Origin: Pseudomonas syringae CC1557
GTDB taxonomy: Bacteria > Pseudomonadota > Gammaproteobacteria > Pseudomonadales > Pseudomonadaceae
Reading direction: 5' to 3'
Assembly (NCBI RefSeq): GCF_000452705.1
Contig: NZ_CP007014.1
Span: 4,465,501 to 4,529,500, forward strand
DNA length: 64,000 nucleotides
Shown one piece after another: positions 58,955 to 64,000 of the stretch; the first letter of the stretch is position 1, and each line of letters opens with the position of its first letter. The position numbers and the translations under genes were made by a program. A model generated the notes under the pieces. That model was not told the DNA's origin and ran no database searches. It saw only the letters and a program-made list of their open reading frames with translations.

Positions 58955-59419
58955 ATGTTTATCGGCATTTTGTTAATTCTGACCTGGCTGATCCTGTTGC
59001 TGCGCTATCCGGCCAAGGCCTTGCCGGTGTCGCTCGCAGCGGCTGCGGGGCTGGGGATCGTGGCGGCGATTGTGATCTGGCAGGACAGTCGGGAAACGCG
59101 CCAGCTGGAACGTCTGGACATCCAGCTTGGTTACGACCCGCAAGGCTGCCCGGCAGACCGGCCGCTGCGCGTTTCGATCACCAACGACAATCAGGCGGCG
59201 CTGCTGGAGCTGCACTGGCGAATCGCGGCCTACGCGCCGGGTGATACCGTGAATCTGGTGGACAACACCTACACCTCCGCACGCTATCGCGGCCCCGGCC
59301 AGCTTCAGGCAAAGGCGGCGTGGCAGGATTGTGTGCCATTACCTGCGCTGCGTAACGGTTATCGCCCGCAAACCCTGGAGTTTCGCGCAGAACATCTGCA
59401 AGGCAGTTTCTCGGACTGA
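58955..59419 (+). CDS. Small membrane-anchored protein of unknown function
   Basis: A 154-residue product with two hydrophobic stretches at the N-terminus (residues 2-17 and 23-42; LLILTWLILLLRYPAKALPVSLAAAAGLG) followed by a soluble domain of mixed strands (RLDIQLGYDPQGCPADRPLRVSITNDNQAALLELHWRIAAY) with two Cys (about 69 and 129), possibly a periplasmic disulfide. The fold suggests an immunoglobulin-like or FxsA-like layer, not assigned. It lies 17 bases before the SDR gene, so they are probably co-transcribed. Confidence 0.75.
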   Translation: MFIGILLILTWLILLLRYPAKALPVSLAAAAGLGIVAAIVIWQDSRETRQLERLDIQLGYDPQGCPADRPLRVSITNDNQAALLELHWRIAAYAPGDTVNLVDNTYTSARYRGPGQLQAKAAWQDCVPLPALRNGYRPQTLEFRAEHLQGSFSD

Positions 59420-59436
59420 CCACAAGGATCGTCAAT

Positions 59437-60255
59437 ATGCCTATTGCTCTTATAACCGGCTGCTCCAGCGGAATAGGCCGTGCCCTGGCCGATGCATTCA
59501 AGGCCGCTGGGTATGAAGTCTGGGCTACCGCTCGCAAGGCGGAAGATGTCGCGGCACTCGGCGCTGCCGGTTTTATTGCCGTGCGACTGGACGTCAACGA
59601 TGGCGTGGCCCTGGCGCAACTGGCTGTCAGGCTGGAACACAGCGGCCTGGATGTGTTGATCAACAACGCAGGTTACGGCGCAATGGGCCCGCTGCTGGAC
59701 GGTGGCGTGGAGGCGTTGCAGCGGCAGTTTGAAACCAACGTCTTCTCGATTGTCGGTGTGACTCGGGCCCTGTTTCCGGCACTGCGGCGCAACAAAGGGC
59801 TGGTGGTGAACATTGGTAGCGTGTCGGGCGTTTTGGTCACCCCGTTCGCGGGCGCTTATTGCGCGTCCAAGGCAGCTGTTCATGCCCTGAGTGATGCCCT
59901 GCGTCTGGAGCTGGCACCGTTTGGCGTGCAGGTGATGGAAGTGCAACCGGGCGCAATTGCATCCAGCTTCGCGAAAAACGCCAGCCACGAAGCCGAACAG
60001 TCAATCAGCGAACAGTCGCCCTGGTGGCCGATCCGCGAAGGTATCCGTGCGCGGGCCAGAGCCTCGCTGGACAACCCGACACCCGCCACCGCTCTGGCCC
60101 GAGAACTGCTCAAGGCCGTGCAACAGGCCAAGCCACCACGCCTGCTGCGCATAGGCAACGGCTCGCGCATCCTGCCGCTGCTGGCGTGGCTGTTGCCCAA
60201 GGGATTGCTGGATAAAGGCTTGAGAAAGCGCTTTGGTCTGGATACTGATTTGTAG
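59437..60255 (+). CDS. Short-chain dehydrogenase/reductase
   Basis: A 272-residue classical SDR: the cofactor glycine motif GCSSGIG (8-14), the NNAG motif (76-79), Ser128/Ser130 and the catalytic YxxxK with Tyr141 and Lys145 (AYCASKAA). The C-terminal extension from about residue 195 (WWPIREGIRARARAS...) carries a hydrophobic segment (GSRILPLLAWLLPKGLL) that might contact membrane. The substrate is unknown; NAD(P) choice is not clear. No terminator with a T run follows; the next gap holds REP-like repeats. Confidence 0.9.
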   Translation: MPIALITGCSSGIGRALADAFKAAGYEVWATARKAEDVAALGAAGFIAVRLDVNDGVALAQLAVRLEHSGLDVLINNAGYGAMGPLLDGGVEALQRQFETNVFSIVGVTRALFPALRRNKGLVVNIGSVSGVLVTPFAGAYCASKAAVHALSDALRLELAPFGVQVMEVQPGAIASSFAKNASHEAEQSISEQSPWWPIREGIRARARASLDNPTPATALARELLKAVQQAKPPRLLRIGNGSRILPLLAWLLPKGLLDKGLRKRFGLDTDL

Positions 60256-60260
60256 TGGTT

Positions 60261-60283
60261 GGCGTGACGCAGAGCGTCATGCC
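60261..60283. repeat. REP-like palindrome GGCGTGACGC-AGA-GCGTCATGCC
   Basis: Ten-base arms around AGA, with one G-U mismatch. The core GACGCAGAGCGTC also appears, reversed, in the 14840 and 60403 elements. It is 5 bases after the SDR stop and could act as a 3' end for the SDR transcript. Confidence 0.6.
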
Positions 60284-60402
60284 TCGCCCTTAGCGACTGC
60301 GCATAAAAGCGCTTTTTTATCGCGATGGCACTGGCATCGGGCTTACGTATAACGCTGAGCGCTGCAGCGTGAGGAGCGAGATTTCTGTAACTCTCGGGCC
60401 AC

Positions 60403-60425
60403 GCCGTTCTGGACGCTATGCGTCC
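60403..60425. repeat. REP-like element, copy of 14840-14862
   Basis: GCCGTTCTGGACGCT-A-TGCGTCC, identical at 22 of 23 positions to the copy at 14840. It lies 8 bases from the end of the HlyD-family gene and the GGACGC/GCGTCC arms form a hairpin. Confidence 0.6.
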
Positions 60426-60432
60426 TTGATGA

Positions 60433-61293
60433 TCAGCCCTCGACCGGCCTGACGATCACGGTGCAGGTCATCCCTGCGGCCAGCAACACGCCCTCTGGCA
60501 CCTGATCCAGGTGAATGCGCACCGGAACACGCTGGGCCAGGCGTACCCAGTTGAAGGTCGGGTTCACGTCGGCGATCAGTTCGCGGCTTTGCGGGTTGTC
60601 GCGGTCGTAGATGCCTCGGGCGATGCTCTCGACGTGGCCCTTTAGCACTTCGCCGCTCATCAGTTGCAGGTCGGCCGGATCACCCACCTTGAGGTGCGGC
60701 AGTTTGGTTTCCTCGAAGAAGCCGTAGACCCAGAACGAGTTCATGTCGACCACTGCCATTTTTGCTTCGCCGATGCGCGCATAGTCTCCGCGATGCACGT
60801 TCAGATTGGTGACGTAACCGTCCACCGCGGCCAACACACGAGTACGTGCCAGGTTCAGCTCCGCCGCCTCCAGTTGCGCTTGCGCCAGTTGATAATCCGC
60901 CAGCGCCGAGGTGGCGACGTTGCTCGCGTCTTCACGATTTTCTGCCGAGATCACTAATTCATCCATGTCGGCGCGGCGCTTGGCGTTGAGCTTGCGCATC
61001 TCCCAGGTGGCCTTGCGCGACGCCAGCAGCGCCTGCGCCTGCCTGACGGCAATCCGGTAATGCTCGGGGTCGATCTGCATCAGCAAATCGCCGCGTTTGA
61101 CCCACTGATTGTCGCGCACTGGCACCTCCACCACCGTGCCCGACACATCGGCGGCCACATTGATGATGTCTGCGCGCACCCGGCCGTCGCGGGTCCATGG
61201 CGTGTCCATGTAATCGACCCACAGCGCCCGGCCGATCCACAGCGCAAGGGCCAGCATCAGCAAGGTGGCGATCAGACTGAAAAACTTTTTCAT
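60433..61293 (-). CDS. HlyD-family periplasmic adaptor (AaeA-like)
   Basis: Membrane-fusion subunit of an aromatic-acid-type efflux pump. The 286 residues have one N-terminal membrane segment (about 7-26), a biotinyl/lipoyl-like half-motif (VEVPVRDNQWVKRGDLLMQID), a coiled-coil of about 70 residues, the second half-motif with AAVDGYVTNLNVHRGDYARIG, and a beta-barrel. It works with the FUSC and outer-membrane proteins encoded just upstream. The gap to the DUF1656 gene is 22 bases. Confidence 0.92.
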   Translation of the reverse strand: MKKFFSLIATLLMLALALWIGRALWVDYMDTPWTRDGRVRADIINVAADVSGTVVEVPVRDNQWVKRGDLLMQIDPEHYRIAVRQAQALLASRKATWEMRKLNAKRRADMDELVISAENREDASNVATSALADYQLAQAQLEAAELNLARTRVLAAVDGYVTNLNVHRGDYARIGEAKMAVVDMNSFWVYGFFEETKLPHLKVGDPADLQLMSGEVLKGHVESIARGIYDRDNPQSRELIADVNPTFNWVRLAQRVPVRIHLDQVPEGVLLAAGMTCTVIVRPVEG

Positions 61294-61315
61294 CCAGATG
61301 ATTCTCGAACAGATG

Positions 61316-61516
61316 TCAACGGTAAAGGGGCAGCGCCAGAGCGCCGAAGATGCAGACGAACAGGCTCAGGCGCAGCAACGCCGGGTGCCAGAAATGCCGA
61401 TACAGGTCGAAATCGGCCAGCAGCCGATCCAGCGCCCAGGCCAGGGCCGCAGCTATAAGAAACATCAAGGTCAGGGTCGGCATGTATAGACCGTGGAAGG
61501 CTATTTCACGCGGCAT
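61316..61516 (-). CDS. DUF1656 small membrane protein
   Basis: A 66-residue protein with two hydrophobic segments (LYMPTLTLMFLIAAALAWAL and LLRLSLFVCIFGALALPLY), of the AaeX/DUF1656 type that accompanies FUSC-type efflux genes. The start at ATG 61516 has AGGA 7 bases upstream and overlaps the FUSC gene by 11 bases. A TTG start further upstream (61543) is unlikely. Confidence 0.9.
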   Translation of the reverse strand: MPREIAFHGLYMPTLTLMFLIAAALAWALDRLLADFDLYRHFWHPALLRLSLFVCIFGALALPLYR

Positions 61517-63698
61517 GCGCTGATCCTGAAAATGCGTGCTCAAGGCCGTAGGCAGCCAGCGGTGACTGCGGGTCCAGCAGCGAGGTGCGGATGAAGTGCA
61601 GGTAGCTTTTCACCCGCCGCAGTACTGAAGTGTCGAAGTGCGAGGCAAACGGTTCATCGGCTTCCTGCACCCGCTGGATCGCCTGATCGACGGCCAACAG
61701 GCAACGTTGCAGGTTGACGGTATCGGGCTGGATGAACAGTCGGACCAACGCTCGGCCCATGATCCTCAACGTGATACGCCAGGGCTGGTATTCAGCGTAA
61801 GCGGGATGGATCGGTAGCACAGACTGCTCGCGGCGCAGTTCGATAATCGCGTGGCCGATTTCCAGTACCACGAACATCCAGCTCAGCAGCGCGCGTTGCA
61901 CCAGTGGCTTGCTGACGGCCAGGCCGTAGGCCTGGTGCATCAGGTCGCGGGTCTGGCTTTCGAAGCTGGAACCGAGGCGATGCAGCGGCGCACTGATCGC
62001 GAACACCACCTGATTGCGCAGCGCCTGCTCCAACTGCTGCCACATCCAGCGGCTGTTGGGCGGCAGAATGATCGCGCCCGCCGCCGCACAGATCAGCATG
62101 CCGATGATCATCGCGATGTAATCGTTGATGAAGGTGTAAGGGTTGTAGACCGTCAGGTTGTCCGGCACCGATCCAAGGCTGAAAAAGATCAACAGCCCCA
62201 GGCCGTATCCCGTCCATTGCGGGCGCGAGCCGAGAAACGCGCCGAACATGAAGATCGGAGCGAGCAGCATGCACAACAGCGCAAAGCCGTCGATATGCGG
62301 GAACAGAAAGAAGGTTTCGATAAAGCCGAGCAGCGCCCCGAACAACGTGCCGCAGGCCATCTGAAAGGACATGCGTCTGGGGTTGTGGGTGGTCGATGAC
62401 AGCGCAACCGTGGCGGCCGACGCCAGAATCATGCTGGCGCCGCTGGGCCAGGCAGTCAGCACCCACCAGGCACTCATCAGCCCGACCACACTGGTTGCGC
62501 GAACACCCGACGCCAGCGCGGTCAACCAATGAGTCCGCGATACGAACGATTCTTTCCACTGCTCTCGCACATGGGTGTGATCAGCCAGTGATGCGTGAGT
62601 CCGGGCGTAATCGAGCAGCTCACTGATCAGCCGGTACAACAGCTCGAACGCGGTGTGAAAGTCCAACCGCTCAGCTTCGCTCGGCGAGGTATTTTCAAGC
62701 GCGCTGCGCAAGCGTCTGACCCGGTCTGGCAACTGCGCCTTGCAGGTCTCCAGTCGACTGACCAACACGGCGGCGTCGTCGTTGGTCAGGGCGCGATCAG
62801 CAAACGCGTCGAGCAGGTCGGCCAGGGTTTCCAGGCCGGGATCGATATGCGTCAACACGGTCTCCGCGTGCTGTTTACGAAGTCGTTCGAGCAATTGGTG
62901 CAGCGCATTGAAGCGCGTGGTGACGGCCATGAACTCGCTGTTCAGGCGATTGAGCCGGCCGTTGCGGCGCCGCATGTGCGGGTCTTCGAAGACCGTGACG
63001 CTGCGCATACCCTCAAGGCCGATGGCCTCTGCAACAAAACGTACGTTGCCGGTTTCAAACGCCGCGCGTGAAATATCGCCGCGCAGGCCTTCGGCCACGA
63101 AGCGAGCGAATACCCCGAAGCGCAGGTACAGCGCGTTGCGCATGGCGGCGCTGGAGCTCTGCGGCAGAATCGCAGCACTGACGGCCGTTGAGCAGAGAAT
63201 GCCCAGCGTGATTTCCAGCACGCGCCACACGGCGGCCATGAACGCACCTTGCGGATGAGCCAGTGCTGGCAGGCCGACCATCGCGGCGGTGTAACCGGCG
63301 AGCACAAACCCGTAAGCACGAAAGTTGCGATAACGCGCCGCGCCTGCCGAGCAGATTCCGACCCACAGCGCCAGACAGCCGAGGAAAGGCACCGGGTCTT
63401 GCGCAAACAGCGCCATCAGCACCACCATCAGCGCCGATCCGGCCAATGTGCCCAGCAGTCGATAAAAACTCTTGGCAAACACCTGCCCGCTCTGCGGCTG
63501 CATCACGATGAAGACCGTGATCAGCGCCGTGCGCGGCTGTGGCAACTCCAGGCGCAGGGCCAGCCAGTAAGTCAGAAAAGCGGCGGTCAACACCTTGAAG
63601 ATGTAGATCCACGTCACCCCGTCACTGCGCGCCCAACTGTTGAACTCGCGCCGCCAGGGCAAGGCTGAGAGACGTTGCAGGCTGTTGGTCATCACCAT
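61506..63698 (-). CDS. FUSC-family inner-membrane efflux protein (AaeB-like)
   Basis: A 730-residue inner-membrane protein with the duplicated FUSC layout: an N-terminal block of five or six hydrophobic segments (about 30-190), a cytoplasmic helical region (200-400), and a second block (410-540), with a soluble end. Relatives (AaeB) export hydroxylated aromatic carboxylic acids. ATG GTG ATG at the start leaves the exact initiation codon open (63698 or 63692). It overlaps the upstream outer-membrane-factor gene, which ends at 63692, and the DUF1656 gene downstream. Confidence 0.92.
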   Translation of the reverse strand: MVMTNSLQRLSALPWRREFNSWARSDGVTWIYIFKVLTAAFLTYWLALRLELPQPRTALITVFIVMQPQSGQVFAKSFYRLLGTLAGSALMVVLMALFAQDPVPFLGCLALWVGICSAGAARYRNFRAYGFVLAGYTAAMVGLPALAHPQGAFMAAVWRVLEITLGILCSTAVSAAILPQSSSAAMRNALYLRFGVFARFVAEGLRGDISRAAFETGNVRFVAEAIGLEGMRSVTVFEDPHMRRRNGRLNRLNSEFMAVTTRFNALHQLLERLRKQHAETVLTHIDPGLETLADLLDAFADRALTNDDAAVLVSRLETCKAQLPDRVRRLRSALENTSPSEAERLDFHTAFELLYRLISELLDYARTHASLADHTHVREQWKESFVSRTHWLTALASGVRATSVVGLMSAWWVLTAWPSGASMILASAATVALSSTTHNPRRMSFQMACGTLFGALLGFIETFFLFPHIDGFALLCMLLAPIFMFGAFLGSRPQWTGYGLGLLIFFSLGSVPDNLTVYNPYTFINDYIAMIIGMLICAAAGAIILPPNSRWMWQQLEQALRNQVVFAISAPLHRLGSSFESQTRDLMHQAYGLAVSKPLVQRALLSWMFVVLEIGHAIIELRREQSVLPIHPAYAEYQPWRITLRIMGRALVRLFIQPDTVNLQRCLLAVDQAIQRVQEADEPFASHFDTSVLRRVKSYLHFIRTSLLDPQSPLAAYGLEHAFSGSAHAA

Positions 63699-64000
63699 GA
63701 TCCGAGGTCGCTGCCTGCCGACAACCCTCCACCCAACGCCACTACCAACCCGGCATAGGCATTCAATCGTGCCGCCTCGACCTGCTGCTGGATTTGCTGT
63801 TGATGGAAGAGCTGCGTCCGGGCATTGAGTACGTTCAGGTAATTCGTCAGGCCGCGTTGCCAGGCAATCAGGGCGATGTCATAGGTTTTCTGCGCCGACG
63901 CCACCGACCGGGCGGCGAACACCTGCTGCTTGTCCATTGATGCGCGACGGATCAACTGATCGGAAATGCTCCGCAGCGCCATTAGCAGCGTCTGGTTGTA
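63692..64000 (-). CDS. C-terminal part of an outer-membrane efflux channel (NodT/TolC family)
   Basis: Only the last 102 codons lie in the window; the frame is open to the right edge. The segment LRSISDQLIRRASMDKQQVFAARSVASA, followed by QRGLTNYLNVLNARTQL, is the second half of the TolC/NodT alpha-helical repeat. The gene comes first in the efflux operon before FUSC, DUF1656 and HlyD. Because the N-terminus lies outside the window, lipidation cannot be checked. Confidence 0.9.
   Translation of the reverse strand, partial: YNQTLLMALRSISDQLIRRASMDKQQVFAARSVASAQKTYDIALIAWQRGLTNYLNVLNARTQLFHQQQIQQQVEAARLNAYAGLVVALGGGLSAGSDLGSW

Overview
The window looks like a chromosome segment of a fluorescent pseudomonad of the Pseudomonas syringae group. 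The grounds are the alginate operon in its canonical Pseudomonas order (algD-alg8-alg44-algKEGXLIJFA), the neighbourhoods lptG-lptF/pepA-holC-valS and yaaA-algD, the HU gene divergent from ndpA, and REP-like intergenic palindromes built on GCTTGCAGCTT and GACGCAGAGCGTC. No rRNA, tRNA, CRISPR array, insertion sequence or prophage was seen. Most of the window is core genome; the clearest accessory block is a type VI effector operon at 17.1-23.6 kb.

Layout. 0-5 kb: the end of an unrecognised gene, then gcvH-gcvP-gcvT (glycine cleavage) behind a sigma-54-type promoter with upstream palindromes. 5-10.7 kb: a cold-shock protein gene with a long leader, the LPS-export permeases lptF-lptG, then divergent pepA, holC and a small unknown gene. 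10.8-17 kb: valS, rlmF, an HU protein, ndpA and a membrane-anchored glutaredoxin. 17.1-23.6 kb (minus strand): vgrG - Tle3-type lipase - Tla3/DUF2875 adaptor - PAAR, each junction overlapping by 4 bases, with no separate immunity gene visible. 24-27.1 kb: a GST, a GIY-YIG protein, a SnoaL-like protein and a CynX-type transporter. 27.3-31.5 kb: aapJQMP amino-acid ABC transporter. 32-40.6 kb: carboxylesterase, rhlB, a DUF799/DUF4810/CsgG lipoprotein trio, moaCDE, a PIN-PhoH ATPase, and a deacetylase-like protein with eroded catalytic motifs. 40.8-58.9 kb: yaaA and the complete alginate operon, with an AlgU-type promoter candidate, a leader of about 470 bases and a strong terminator. 59-64 kb: a small membrane protein, an SDR, and a FUSC/DUF1656/HlyD/outer-membrane-factor efflux operon that runs off the right edge.

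How the genes work together. AlgA and AlgD make GDP-mannuronate. Alg8 with the c-di-GMP receptor Alg44 polymerises it. AlgK, AlgX, AlgG and AlgE form the periplasmic/outer-membrane conduit, AlgL clears stray polymer, and AlgI, AlgJ and AlgF with AlgX acetylate it. In alg44, algX, algI and algJ the catalytic or ligand residues fall at the residue numbers I recall for the P. aeruginosa proteins, which supports the chosen starts. In the type VI operon, VgrG and PAAR would form the spike tip and the DUF2875 protein would load the lipase onto it. No secretion-apparatus core genes are here, so the operon must use a machine encoded elsewhere.
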